Shown one piece after another: positions 48,968 to 58,142 of a DNA stretch of 64,000 bases; the stretch's first letter is position 1, and every line of letters starts with the position of its first letter. The position numbers were made by a program, and so were the translations under genes. The stretch is from positions 62,001-126,000 of the forward strand of contig JANYDB010000086.1 in NCBI GenBank assembly GCA_025359985.1, read 5' to 3'. The notes beneath the pieces were generated by a model. It was not told where the DNA came from and ran no database searches. It was given only the letters and a program-made list of their open reading frames with translations. Source of the DNA: Burkholderiales bacterium. Lineage in GTDB: Bacteria; Pseudomonadota; Gammaproteobacteria; Burkholderiales; Usitatibacteraceae.

Positions 48968-51076
48968 TTAGGTTGACACGTGGGTAACTTCTACGGCGAT
49001 GCCATTAAGAGCAGCATTACCGGAAATAACATCAATATCGCCGGCGTCGCTCAAGTCGTTATAGCTCACCCCGGCGTGCTCGTGAGCGACGCCCAAACAC
49101 GTGCCCTTACGGTCATGCCCGAACCCATGCGGTAGGGAGACCACCCCAGGCATTAGACTATCAGTAGCCTGCACAGCAATCTCAACCTGGCCAACCCGTG
49201 ACACGACTCGTACCCGTTGGCCGTCTTTAAGCCCGCGGGCGGCGAGGTCGGCAGGGTGCATCATCAATTGATCACGCGGCTTGCCTTTAACAAGGCGGAG
49301 TGAATTATGCATCCAAGAATTATTGCTGCGCACATGACGGCGACCGATCATGATGAGCGGGTTTGGGATCGGCGCTTTTTGGTGCACATAAAGTTTGAAA
49401 CGCGCAATATCTTTGATGATGACTGCAGGCGCACAGTCAATTTTGCCGTCAGGTGTTTCGAGGCGGGAATAAAGAGAAGGCTTGAGCGGGCCCAAATCAA
49501 TGCCGTGTTCAGCCTCGACAAGCTGCGCAAACGAAATGCCATGAACCGCTTCGCCTGCTTTTAACATGCCCTCAATCAGCTTGGCTGTCGGCATGGCAGG
49601 GCGTGATTCACGCGTCAGTTTAAGTGCCAACCGCTTGACCAGCTCACCAAAAATTTCCCAATCGTAGCGCTCATCATCAGACTTTTGCCATATGCCCGCG
49701 TTGAAGCGGGTTACGTTGCGTACCGCGAAAGCATTAAAAATCAGATCGTAATGATCATGATTCAAGCTGGAGGCGGGCGGCAAAATTAAATCTGCATGGC
49801 GTGTAGTTTCATTCAAATAAATATCAATTGAAACCATGAAATCAAGCGAGGCAAGTGCCTCGTCTAGTTTGCGGCCATTGGGTGTGGACAGCACCGGATT
49901 GCCGCAGGTGGTGATGAAGGCGCGAATTTGCCCGTCACCTGGCGTTAAAATTTCCTCTGCCAGCGCAGCAACGGGCAGCTCACCGCCTGATTCCGGCAAA
50001 TGGCTGACGCGTGAATGCCAGCGTGCATGGCTGCCGGGCTTGGTGCCAGGCCCGGTGATCGGAATAATCGGCTGGGTGGGCATTGAACCGCCCACGCGAT
50101 CCAGATTGCCGGTGACAATATTCATTAACTGCACCAGCCATTGATTTAGGGTGCCAAAAGCCTGCAGCGTCGTGCCGATGCGGCCATAACAAACTGCCGA
50201 GGGTGCTGCCGCGAATTCGCGCGCGAGGCGACGAATCGTGCCAGCTGCAATGCCGGTCGCCTCCGCTGCCGCTTCGGGGGTTACATCAGCGATTGCCAAC
50301 AGCGCACTATCCAGGTTATTTAATTTTTCAGGCGATGCGATGCGGAATAAATTTTCAGTTTTCATCACGTTAATCATCGCCATCAACAACGCCGCATCAG
50401 TGCTCGGGCGAATGAAATGATGTTCACTCGCTATCTCGGCGGTCTCGGTGCGGCGCGGATCAATCACCACCACGCTGCCGCCGCGTTCACGCACCGCCGC
50501 TAGGCGCTTGGTGACGTCGGGTACGGTCATCATGCTGCCGTTTGAAGCGACCGGATTGCCGCCGAGAATCAGAAAATAATCAGTGTGATCTATATCCGGA
50601 ATTGTAATCATGAACTGATGTCCGAACATCAATAACGAGGTCAGTTGCTGTGGTAGCTGATCAACCGAGGTGGCGCTGAACGCATTTTTGGTTTTGAGGA
50701 TACGCACCAATGAAGGCACGCTAAACAGCGTGCCGATATTATGTACGGCAGGATTGCCTGCATAAAAACCAATCGCATTGTTGCCATGCTGTGCGTTCAC
50801 TGCCGCCAGCTTTTCGGCCGCAAGATCGAAGGCTTCATCCCATGAAATCGTGATCCATTCATGGCCGACTTTTTTGAGCGGCTGACGTAAACGGTTTTTG
50901 TCTTCGTGAATATCTTTTAAAGCAATAGCCTTTGGGCAAATATGACCGCGACTGAAGGGATCGGCATGATCGCCACGAATGCTGATGATATGGCCACCGT
51001 TGACTTTTATTTCAAGTCCGCAAATCGCCTCACACAAATGGCAGGCTCGATAGATAGAACGCTCTGCATTTTTCAA
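48968..51076 (-). CDS. Molybdopterin-dependent oxidoreductase (formate dehydrogenase-like family)
   Basis: 702 residues from a TTG at 51076, three bases after the mntP stop; the longer frame runs 135 bases into mntP and is rejected. An N-terminal 4Fe-4S site has C12, C15, C19 and C47 (RACHLCEAICGLEI, RGHICPKA). The molybdopterin domains follow with DYFLILGGNPVASNGSMM and DPRRTETAEIA, and the C-terminal dinucleotide-binding domain has MHPADLAARGLKDGQRVRV. Where the molybdenum ligand Cys or selenocysteine of formate dehydrogenases is expected, the sequence reads GFYAGNPAVHNIG with no Cys. No electron-transfer or maturation subunits are adjacent, so donor and acceptor are unknown. Confidence 0.9.
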   Translation of the reverse strand: MKNAERSIYRACHLCEAICGLEIKVNGGHIISIRGDHADPFSRGHICPKAIALKDIHEDKNRLRQPLKKVGHEWITISWDEAFDLAAEKLAAVNAQHGNNAIGFYAGNPAVHNIGTLFSVPSLVRILKTKNAFSATSVDQLPQQLTSLLMFGHQFMITIPDIDHTDYFLILGGNPVASNGSMMTVPDVTKRLAAVRERGGSVVVIDPRRTETAEIASEHHFIRPSTDAALLMAMINVMKTENLFRIASPEKLNNLDSALLAIADVTPEAAAEATGIAAGTIRRLAREFAAAPSAVCYGRIGTTLQAFGTLNQWLVQLMNIVTGNLDRVGGSMPTQPIIPITGPGTKPGSHARWHSRVSHLPESGGELPVAALAEEILTPGDGQIRAFITTCGNPVLSTPNGRKLDEALASLDFMVSIDIYLNETTRHADLILPPASSLNHDHYDLIFNAFAVRNVTRFNAGIWQKSDDERYDWEIFGELVKRLALKLTRESRPAMPTAKLIEGMLKAGEAVHGISFAQLVEAEHGIDLGPLKPSLYSRLETPDGKIDCAPAVIIKDIARFKLYVHQKAPIPNPLIMIGRRHVRSNNSWMHNSLRLVKGKPRDQLMMHPADLAARGLKDGQRVRVVSRVGQVEIAVQATDSLMPGVVSLPHGFGHDRKGTCLGVAHEHAGVSYNDLSDAGDIDVISGNAALNGIAVEVTHVST

Positions 51077-51078
51077 TT

Positions 51079-51642
51079 TTATTTCCCGACTGGTAGTGAC
51101 TCGATTAATATTTTGCAGCCAATGACAATCAATACTACGCCGCCAAATACCTCCGCATATTTTGCGGCAGACTTGCCCAATTTGCAGCCGAACCAGACCG
51201 CGGGTAGACATAGCGCGAAGGTTATCAAGCCGATCATGATGACGGTCGCGATGAGTCCTGTTTGCAGGAGCGAGAATGAGACGCCGACCGCAAACGCATC
51301 GAAACTGGTGGCAACGGCCAGCACCAGCAGCTTGTGTGTTCTAAACGGGGAGTGGATTTTGTCTTCGGCGGCCTGACGCGATTCATGGATCATTTTGAGG
51401 CCGAGACCGAGCAGCACTACAAATGCAATAACGCTGCCATAAACGCTAAGCCGCTGCGCAATCGACAGTCCTAATAAATAGCCCAAGAGCGGCATGACCG
51501 CCTGAAATACACCGAAGAACGCGGCCATTTTGAAGGCATCGCGAACCCGCAATGTTTTGACCGATAGGCCGCTGGCAATAGATACCGCCACCGCGTCCAT
51601 GGCGAGTCCGAGCGCCGTAAAAATTAGTTCAGTAATATTCAT
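51079..51642 (-). CDS. mntP: Manganese efflux pump MntP
   Basis: 187 residues from MNITELIF at 51642; an in-frame TTG at 51654 would add four. Six membrane spans in two repeats, each with the acidic signature: LGLAMDAVAVSIASG near residue 12 and VLAVATSFDAFAVGVSFS near residue 105. MntP exports Mn(II). The yybP-ykoY manganese riboswitch that often precedes it has no room here: only 56 bases separate it from ldcA. It is followed at once by the molybdopterin enzyme gene. Confidence 0.94.
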   Translation of the reverse strand: MNITELIFTALGLAMDAVAVSIASGLSVKTLRVRDAFKMAAFFGVFQAVMPLLGYLLGLSIAQRLSVYGSVIAFVVLLGLGLKMIHESRQAAEDKIHSPFRTHKLLVLAVATSFDAFAVGVSFSLLQTGLIATVIMIGLITFALCLPAVWFGCKLGKSAAKYAEVFGGVVLIVIGCKILIESLPVGK

Positions 51643-51698
51643 GCGCGCGATCAAGTAAAGCTAACAGAAAAACTAAACAGCAATGTTAAGAATTGAGG

Positions 51699-52673
51699 TT
51701 AAAAGCTAAGGCTGAACTGCGCCGCCTCAATGACCAGCTCAGTCTGCCCGCCGTAGGGGATTGTCAATTTTTTTGCAACATGGCCGAACGGCAGCCCTGT
51801 CAACACCGGATAGGGTAGCAGCTCGCGGAGCGTGTCAATTACATGCGCCATGCTGTAAGCAAAGCGGCCTGAGGTTGGCTGACAGTCGGTAAAATCGGCC
51901 AAAATAAGTGCTTTCTGTTTTTGTAAAATACCCGCGTGAAACAACTGATAAAACTGCCGCTCGATCGCATACGGTTCTTCATCAATTTCTTCAATAAATA
52001 ATATACCGCCTTCGATATTCGGCATATAGGGCGTGCCCACCAAATGTGTAAGCAGTGAAATATTGCTGCCCCATATCGGGCCGGAAAGGGTTTGCGCCGC
52101 ATACGCATGCTCACAGACGAATGGCCCTGCCTGCACTGATTTTCCTTGCAGTGCGGGCCAGCAAAAATCGGACATAAAGGCGTGGTCTTCGGCAATTTGT
52201 GGCGAGCTGACATCACGACGCCAATCAAAATCGGTTGAGGAGCCAGGACCGGCATAGGTAATCAGATTTGCTTGGGCAAGTGCCGCCAAATTAAACACGG
52301 TGAAATCGCTGAAACCGCAAAATATTTTTCTGGATGTCGCGACCGCCTGCCAATCAATCCGGTGCAGCAATCGCGAGAAACCATAGCCGCCGCGCGACAT
52401 CATCATGGCGTCAATGGCCGGGTCGGCGAGCATCCCATGGAAGCTGACCAGTCGCTCGTCATCGGTGCCGGCAAAATACCGCCACTCATTGCAAATCTCA
52501 GGCGCGATTATCACCCGATAGCCGAGCGACTCAAGTGTGGCGACGCCAGCCTGAACCCGTTCATAGCTGAGCGCGCCGGCGGGCGAAAATAAGCCAATAG
52601 TCGCACCCGGCTTAAGCGGTTTGGGCGATAAAAATCGGGAAGGACAAGTGGTGCTTAACTTAGCGCTATTCAA
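51699..52673 (-). CDS. ldcA: Muramoyltetrapeptide (LD-) carboxypeptidase, peptidase S66
   Basis: 324 residues. Cleaves the terminal D-Ala from tetrapeptides in peptidoglycan recycling, in the cytosol. S66 motifs are visible: ATIGLFSPAG near the N-terminus, DAMMMSRGGYGFSRLL with the catalytic Ser region and FCGFSDFTVFNLAA, then GPIWGSNISLLTHLVGTPYMP and FIEEIDEEPYAIERQF, with a Glu near residue 225. GLPFGHVAKKLTIPYG near the end holds the catalytic His. Its start overlaps the VOC gene stop by 4 bases. Confidence 0.93.
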   Translation of the reverse strand: MNSAKLSTTCPSRFLSPKPLKPGATIGLFSPAGALSYERVQAGVATLESLGYRVIIAPEICNEWRYFAGTDDERLVSFHGMLADPAIDAMMMSRGGYGFSRLLHRIDWQAVATSRKIFCGFSDFTVFNLAALAQANLITYAGPGSSTDFDWRRDVSSPQIAEDHAFMSDFCWPALQGKSVQAGPFVCEHAYAAQTLSGPIWGSNISLLTHLVGTPYMPNIEGGILFIEEIDEEPYAIERQFYQLFHAGILQKQKALILADFTDCQPTSGRFAYSMAHVIDTLRELLPYPVLTGLPFGHVAKKLTIPYGGQTELVIEAAQFSLSF

Positions 52674-53080
52674 GATCGTTGGCGTAGTTCGTTAAATACA
52701 AGCTTGGTGCCGTCCGGGTCGCACAACACAAAATGAAGCTCTCCGGATTCATTTAAGTTAGGGGATTTTATGATGTGCTCGCCGGACGGGATTTGGGCAA
52801 ATCGTTTGTGGGCGTCATGAATATCAAGATGCAGTGTTAGCCCGCTACGCGTACTGGGCTCAGTGCATGGCACTGCATGCGAGCCGACAGTCTTTACGCC
52901 ACGCAACAAAATACGGATACCGCCGCCGCTGAGCATGACCTTCCGGCTGTTGTTTGCAGCCATTTCATCCGTCAGCACCTGCCAACACAGTAAATCCCGA
53001 TAAAACGCGAGCGTTTTGGTGAAGTCAGCTGGGGTAATGTCCAGGTAATCGAAACGATCCATCATATGGGCAGCCCGCAT
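52670..53080 (-). CDS. VOC superfamily (glyoxalase/bleomycin-resistance-like) protein
   Basis: 136 residues, one vicinal-oxygen-chelate domain. FDYLDITPADFTKTLAFYRDLLCW is the typical first beta-alpha unit, and LHFVLCDPDGTKLVFNE the closing metal-site strand. The start could be 53080 or the second Met at 53065. The usual first-position His is not evident, so metal binding is uncertain. Substrate unknown. It is coupled to ldcA by ATGA. Confidence 0.8.
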   Translation of the reverse strand: MRAAHMMDRFDYLDITPADFTKTLAFYRDLLCWQVLTDEMAANNSRKVMLSGGGIRILLRGVKTVGSHAVPCTEPSTRSGLTLHLDIHDAHKRFAQIPSGEHIIKSPNLNESGELHFVLCDPDGTKLVFNELRQRS

Positions 53081-53171
53081 AGCGAAAATGCATGCTGAAA
53101 AACGTTTGTAGGGTTAGATAGCATTTAAATGTGCGGTAACAAACATGAGGTTGCGGTTGCTGCGAGTACGG

Positions 53172-53219
53172 CTAACGTCCTAACGTCCTAACGCCCTAAC
53201 GCCCTAACGCCCTAACGTC
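53172..53219. repeat. 8-bp tandem repeat overlapping the maeB stop
   Basis: Six consecutive copies of CTAACGYC (Y = C or T). On the minus strand the last unit contains the final Arg codon and TAG stop of maeB, the rest being its 3' flank. Confidence 0.85.
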
Positions 53220-55488
53220 TTAAAGCCTGTGCATCCACGACGGCCAGTGCAGTCATATTGATGATACGCCGCACGGTGGCGGTAGGGGTAACAATATGTA
53301 CCGGCATCGCCGCGCCCAGTAAAATAGGGCCGATGGTGATGCCGCCGCCGGACGCCGTTTTAAGCAGATTAAATGAAATGTTGGCGGCATCCAGGGTGGG
53401 CATGATCAGCAGGTTAGCTTCGCCTTTCAGTCGTGAATCTGGCATAGCCCGACCACGCACCTCTGCTGATAACGCTGCATCGCCATGCATTTCACCTTCC
53501 ACTTCGAGATCCGGTGCCTGGGCCGTAATGAGCGCCAGAGCGGTGCGCATTTTGACGGCGGAAGGCTCACACGATGTGCCAAAGCTTGAGTGCGAGAGCA
53601 AGGCAACTTTAGGCACGACCCCAAAGCGGCGCATTTCTTCGGCAGCCAGAATCGTCATCTCGGCAATTTGCTCAGGCGTGGGATCAGGATTGACGTAAGT
53701 GTCACAAATAAATACGGTGCGGGTTGGCAGCATCAACACATTCATGGCGTACAGATGTTTCACGCCGGCACGGCGACCAATCACCTGCTCGACATAATGT
53801 AAATGCAGCGAGTGCGTACCGAAGGTGCCGCAAATCATGCCGTCAGCATGACCTTTGTGCATCATCATCGCGCCGATCAACGTAAGGCGCCGACGCATCT
53901 CAATTTTTGCATATTGCTCGGATACGCCGCGTCTGGCGGTAAGTTTAAAATACGCTTGCCAGTAATCGCGATAGCGCTCATCCCATTCCGGGTTGATGAT
54001 TTCAAAATCAATGCCTGCTTTCATGCGCAGACCGAATTTTTCAATCCGCTTTTCAATGACTGCGGGACGCCCGATTAGAATCGGGTGCGCGAGTTTTTCA
54101 TCCAGTACGACTTGCACAGCGCGCATAACGCGCTCATCTTCACCTTCGGCATAAACAATCCGTTTGGGCGCCTGCCTGGCTTTGGAGAAGACCGGTTTCA
54201 TAATGAGGCCGGATTGATAAACAAATTGATCCAGGCGCTGTAGATAGGCAGGCCAATCGGTAATCGGGCTGGTGGCAACGCCGCTGTCCATAGCCGCCTT
54301 AGCTACAGCGGGTGCGACCTTGGCGATCAATCGCGGATCAAAAGGTTTCGGGATTAAATAATCTTTGCCAAAGCCCGATGCGTTTTCACCATAAGCCATC
54401 GCAACCACATCGGATTGCTCCGCTTGAGCCAGCTCTGCAATGGCGAGCACGGCGGCGAGTTTCATGGCTTCATTGATGGTGGTCGCACCCACATCGAGCG
54501 CGCCGCGAAAGATAAATGGAAAGCACAACACATTATTAACCTGATTCGGGTAATCCGAACGACCAGTAGCGATCACCGCATCAGACCGGACTTCACGTAC
54601 GGCCTCGGGCGTAATTTCCGGTGTGGGGTTTGCCAGCGCCAGAATCAACGGATTGGCAGCCATTTGTTTAACCATCTCCTGCTTGAGCACGCCGCCTGCG
54701 GACAGGCCCAGAAATATATCAGCATCTGCAATCACTTCGGCAAGCTTGCGCGCAGTAGTTGGCTGCGCATAACGCGCTTTGTTCGGATCCATCTCCTCAA
54801 CGCGACCTGCATAAACCACGCCGGCAATATCAGTTACCCAGATATTCGACATTTTCATACCCAGCGCGACCAGCATATCCAGGCATGCAAGCGCCGCCGC
54901 GCCCGCACCGGACACCACCAATTTAACCTCGCCAATGTTTTTGCCTACAACTTTTAAACCATTGACGACAGCCGCTCCTACAATAATCGCCGTGCCATGC
55001 TGGTCGTCGTGAAACACCGGAATTTTCATGCGTTCACGAAGTTTGCGTTCCACATAAAAACACTCGGGCGCTTTAATATCTTCGAGGTTAATGCCGCCGA
55101 AAGTAGGTTCGAGTGAAGCAATGATATCGACCAACTTGTCCGGATCGAGCTCATTAATTTCAATATCAAAAACATCAATACCGGCAAACTTTTTGAACAA
55201 AACAGCTTTGCCTTCCATTACGGGTTTGGCCGCTAGCGGGCCGATATTGCCCAAGCCCAATACTGCAGTGCCGTTGGTAATGACGGCGACCAGATTGCCG
55301 CGCGCGGTCAGGTTACGAACTTCCGCCGGATTCTCAACAATCGCCTCGCAGACGGCGGCAACGCCGGGTGTGTAGGCCAGCGCCAAATCTCGTTGCGTTG
55401 CCAATGGCTTGGTGGCCGAGACCTCAAGCTTGCCTGGCGTGGGCCAGCGATGATATTCGAGGGCATTTTTTTTAAGATCATCAAGCAT
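53212..55488 (-). CDS. maeB: NADP-dependent malic enzyme with phosphotransacetylase-like domain
   Basis: 758 residues. Oxidative decarboxylation of malate to pyruvate with NADPH formation. The N-terminal malic enzyme part (about 1-425) shows [30 protein letters not shown] (metal site) and [16 protein letters not shown] (nucleotide fold). The C-terminal part (about 430-758) is a phosphotransacetylase-like domain ([49 protein letters not shown]), which in related enzymes is regulatory and senses acetyl-CoA. Size and order match MaeB of proteobacteria. Monocistronic. Confidence 0.96.
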   Translation of the reverse strand: MLDDLKKNALEYHRWPTPGKLEVSATKPLATQRDLALAYTPGVAAVCEAIVENPAEVRNLTARGNLVAVITNGTAVLGLGNIGPLAAKPVMEGKAVLFKKFAGIDVFDIEINELDPDKLVDIIASLEPTFGGINLEDIKAPECFYVERKLRERMKIPVFHDDQHGTAIIVGAAVVNGLKVVGKNIGEVKLVVSGAGAAALACLDMLVALGMKMSNIWVTDIAGVVYAGRVEEMDPNKARYAQPTTARKLAEVIADADIFLGLSAGGVLKQEMVKQMAANPLILALANPTPEITPEAVREVRSDAVIATGRSDYPNQVNNVLCFPFIFRGALDVGATTINEAMKLAAVLAIAELAQAEQSDVVAMAYGENASGFGKDYLIPKPFDPRLIAKVAPAVAKAAMDSGVATSPITDWPAYLQRLDQFVYQSGLIMKPVFSKARQAPKRIVYAEGEDERVMRAVQVVLDEKLAHPILIGRPAVIEKRIEKFGLRMKAGIDFEIINPEWDERYRDYWQAYFKLTARRGVSEQYAKIEMRRRLTLIGAMMMHKGHADGMICGTFGTHSLHLHYVEQVIGRRAGVKHLYAMNVLMLPTRTVFICDTYVNPDPTPEQIAEMTILAAEEMRRFGVVPKVALLSHSSFGTSCEPSAVKMRTALALITAQAPDLEVEGEMHGDAALSAEVRGRAMPDSRLKGEANLLIMPTLDAANISFNLLKTASGGGITIGPILLGAAMPVHIVTPTATVRRIINMTALAVVDAQALRR

Positions 55489-55668
55489 GAAAACTCCAGG
55501 TGCGACGCATTGATTGGCATCGAAAAATTGAAGCGTAGCAAAAAATATAGATGGCTATTTGATATTTAAAGCAAGTTTAACATGCAGCTTCATCGGGCTA
55601 GAGACCGGTGCAAGTCGAGAAACAAGCCGCCAAGTCGTGGAAAAAACGGGCATAAATGGTTTTGCGGC

Positions 55669-55699
55669 TTGACATACGAAACAATATAACTAATTATAT
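55669..55699 (+). promoter_or_regulatory. Promoter with ArsR-type operator
   Basis: A perfect -35 TTGACA (55669-55674) lies upstream of A/T-rich -10 candidates (TAATTA at 55691-55696 with 16-base spacing). Overlapping them is a perfect palindrome, ATATAA-CTAA-TTATAT (55684-55699), of the size and composition bound by ArsR-family dimers. It lies 5 bases before the arsR start, so autorepression is likely. Confidence 0.6.
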
Positions 55700-55703
55700 C
55701 GAC

Positions 55704-56012
55704 ATGAATAAAGATTACAAAAAAACCATTCCTGCCGCTTGGCGCGATTTCGCCAAGGTATTTATTGCGTTAGGCGACGAGCATCGCCAGCGCATTATGC
55801 TGACATTTGAGCCAGGCGAGCATTTGAATGTGGGTCAGATTGTTGAGGTATCCACCCTGTCCAGATCAGCAGTGTCACACCATCTGAAAATCTTGCGCGA
55901 AGCGGGCGTATTGGAGAGCGAAAAAATCGGCAAGGAAATCTATTTCTGGCTAAACAAAAAGCCGTTAAAGCAATCTCTGCAAGCGGTGCTGGATTACATT
56001 AAAACCCAGTAA
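55704..56012 (+). CDS. ArsR-family transcriptional regulator without cysteines
   Basis: 102 residues from the ATG at 55704; a longer open frame from 55656 would run through the promoter and is rejected. The winged helix-turn-helix is clear: VFIALGDEHRQRIMLTFEPGEHLNVGQIVE-type N-half, recognition helix LSRSAVSHHLKILREAGVLES and wing KIGKEIYFWL. There is no Cys at all, so the classical ArsR/SmtB thiolate metal site is absent; His or other ligands, or a non-metal signal, must be considered. It is followed after 81 bases by the LplT-PlsC fusion and probably regulates it. Confidence 0.9.
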   Translation: MNKDYKKTIPAAWRDFAKVFIALGDEHRQRIMLTFEPGEHLNVGQIVEVSTLSRSAVSHHLKILREAGVLESEKIGKEIYFWLNKKPLKQSLQAVLDYIKTQ

Positions 56013-56093
56013 AAATCTGCCGATACAAAAACTTTGGTATGGAACTTTGCAACAAAGCGTGCTTGGCACATTGCACAAAACTTAGGAAAAGCC

Positions 56094-58004
56094 ATGAGTG
56101 TTTCACCGACCAACGCGCCGCAAAGCCAGTTCCAATTATTGAAGCAACGTCGCTTCGCGCCTTTTTTCTGGACCCAGTTTTTAGGTGCGGGCAATGACAA
56201 TATTTTCAAATTTGCCTTTACTATTTTGGCCACCTATCACGCGGCTGATTGGGGCGGGCTGGATTCGAAGTTGGCAGGGCCTATTATCGGTGGTCTGTTT
56301 ATTGCACCGTTTATGTTGTTCTCGGCGACTGCAGGGCAGTTGGCCGACAAGTATGACAAGGCATTGCTGGCGCGCTGGGTAAAAAATCTAGAAATTTTAT
56401 TTATGTTGGTGATTGCCGGCGGGTTTGTCTGGCAATCAGCGCCACTGCTGTTTGCTGGTGTGTTTTTGATGGGCTGTCACTCCACTTTGTTTGGCCCGGT
56501 AAAGTTTGCCTATCTGCCTCAGCATCTGAATGATAGTGAGCTTACAGGTGGCAATGGCATGGTGGAAATGGGTACCTTTGTTGCGATTTTGCTCGGCACC
56601 ATGCTCGGCGGTGCGCTGGTCGCCATACCGGGAATAGGGCCTGCTTATGTGGGTATGACTTCACTTGTGATTGCATTGATCGGCCGTCTGGCGGCGCAAT
56701 TTATTCCAGTTTCGCCAGCGCCGGTGCCTGAGCTCAAAGTGAATTGGAATCCCGTCACCGAAACTTTTGCGAATCTAAAAATTGCCGGCCAGAACCGCAC
56801 GGTTTTTTTGTCGCTCATCGGTATTTCATGGCTATGGTTTTTTGGCTCAATTTTTTTGACCTCTTTTACCGGTTTCTCCAAGGATGTTCTAAGTGGCAAT
56901 GAGCAGGTGGTGACGTTGCTGCTCGCGCTGTTCTCGATTGGTATTGGGCTCGGCTGCATGTTGTGCGAAAAAATGTCGGGAAATCGGATAGAGATAGGTC
57001 TGGTGCCGTTTGGCTCAATCGGCATGACTATTTTTGCGATTGATCTTTATTTTGCTTCACGTGGTTTGAAGGTTCAAGCCCTGACTGGCGCAGTCGCATT
57101 CGTCACTGACGCGGCACATGGGCATACGCATTTTAGGGTCATGGCAGATCTGTTTTTGCTCGCTATGTTTTCGGGCTTTTACAGCGTGCCACTTTATGCG
57201 CTGATGCAGTCCCGTATTGAACCTACTTATCGTGCGCGTATTGTGGCCGCCAATAATATTTTGAACGCCATTTTTATGGTGATTGCCTCGTTAATGGCAG
57301 CAGCCATTTTGCATAACGGTTTAAGTCTGCCTGAGTTGTATCTGGTGGTGGGCATCATGAATGCAGCGGTGGCCTTGTTTATTTTCAGGATGGTGCCGGA
57401 GTTCCTGATGCGTTTTTTAATCTGGATGTTAATCCATACTTTTTACCGAGTCGAAAAAAAGGGCCTAGAAAATATTCCGGTCGAAGGGCCATGCGTACTC
57501 GTCTGCAACCATGTGAGCTTTGTGGATGCGTTGGTAATCGGCGGTAGTATTCAGCGCCCTGTCAGATTCGTTATGGACTTTCGAATTTTTAAAATTCCTG
57601 TGCTCAATTTCGTGTTTCGTACGGCAGGTGCGATCCCGATTGCTTCTGTCAAAGAAGATCCGGACATGCTTGAGCGAGCCTATGAGCGTATTGACGAGTA
57701 TTTACAGGCGGGCGAAGTTGTTTGTATTTTTCCGGAAGGGCGTATTACCGACAATGGTGACTTGTATCCATTTAAAAAAGGCATTACACGAATCATTGAG
57801 CGCACGCCTGTTCCGGTGATTCCCATGGCCTTATGCGGATTATGGGGTAGTTTTTTTTCACGTTGGGGAGGCGCTGCTATGCATTATCCACGCGGGGTTT
57901 TTTCCCGCATCGCGTTGGTGATTGATCAAGCGTGGCCGCCGTCACAAGTTACGCCCGAAGCCTTGCAAAACAGGGTAGGTGAACTGCGTGGGGCAGTGAA
58001 GTAA
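56094..58004 (+). CDS. MFS lysophospholipid flippase fused to PlsC-type acyltransferase
   Basis: 636 residues from the ATG at 56094 (AGGA site upstream). The first 410 or so form an MFS transporter with about 12 spans, starting FFWTQFLGAGNDNIFKFAF, the LplT-like opening. Residues about 430-636 are a PlsC acyltransferase with NHVSFVDALVI (catalytic H-x4-D) and VCIFPEGRITDNG (substrate motif). E. coli has separate LplT and Aas, the latter with an added acyl-ACP synthetase; that AMP-binding domain is missing here. Likely imports lysophospholipid across the inner membrane and re-acylates it. The ArsR-type gene directly upstream is the likely regulator. Confidence 0.9.
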   Translation: MSVSPTNAPQSQFQLLKQRRFAPFFWTQFLGAGNDNIFKFAFTILATYHAADWGGLDSKLAGPIIGGLFIAPFMLFSATAGQLADKYDKALLARWVKNLEILFMLVIAGGFVWQSAPLLFAGVFLMGCHSTLFGPVKFAYLPQHLNDSELTGGNGMVEMGTFVAILLGTMLGGALVAIPGIGPAYVGMTSLVIALIGRLAAQFIPVSPAPVPELKVNWNPVTETFANLKIAGQNRTVFLSLIGISWLWFFGSIFLTSFTGFSKDVLSGNEQVVTLLLALFSIGIGLGCMLCEKMSGNRIEIGLVPFGSIGMTIFAIDLYFASRGLKVQALTGAVAFVTDAAHGHTHFRVMADLFLLAMFSGFYSVPLYALMQSRIEPTYRARIVAANNILNAIFMVIASLMAAAILHNGLSLPELYLVVGIMNAAVALFIFRMVPEFLMRFLIWMLIHTFYRVEKKGLENIPVEGPCVLVCNHVSFVDALVIGGSIQRPVRFVMDFRIFKIPVLNFVFRTAGAIPIASVKEDPDMLERAYERIDEYLQAGEVVCIFPEGRITDNGDLYPFKKGITRIIERTPVPVIPMALCGLWGSFFSRWGGAAMHYPRGVFSRIALVIDQAWPPSQVTPEALQNRVGELRGAVK

Positions 58005-58142
58005 TACGACATTGATTTGCTTCTGATTGTCGCGCCTTGCGGACGGCCTCTGCGGCCTTGCGTGCTACACTTTCACTCATCAATATGGTATTAAATTTAC
58101 CCTATATTGCTTCTCCTATTTTTATTAAAAGAATTGTTCGCT

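Noticed and set aside
51077-51211. N-terminal extension of the molybdopterin enzyme into mntP
   Set aside because: It overlaps the mntP coding sequence in another frame and is not family-like; a TTG at 51076 is adequate.
51643-51698. yybP-ykoY manganese riboswitch before mntP
   Set aside because: The 56-base space is too short for the element and none of its conserved loops are visible.
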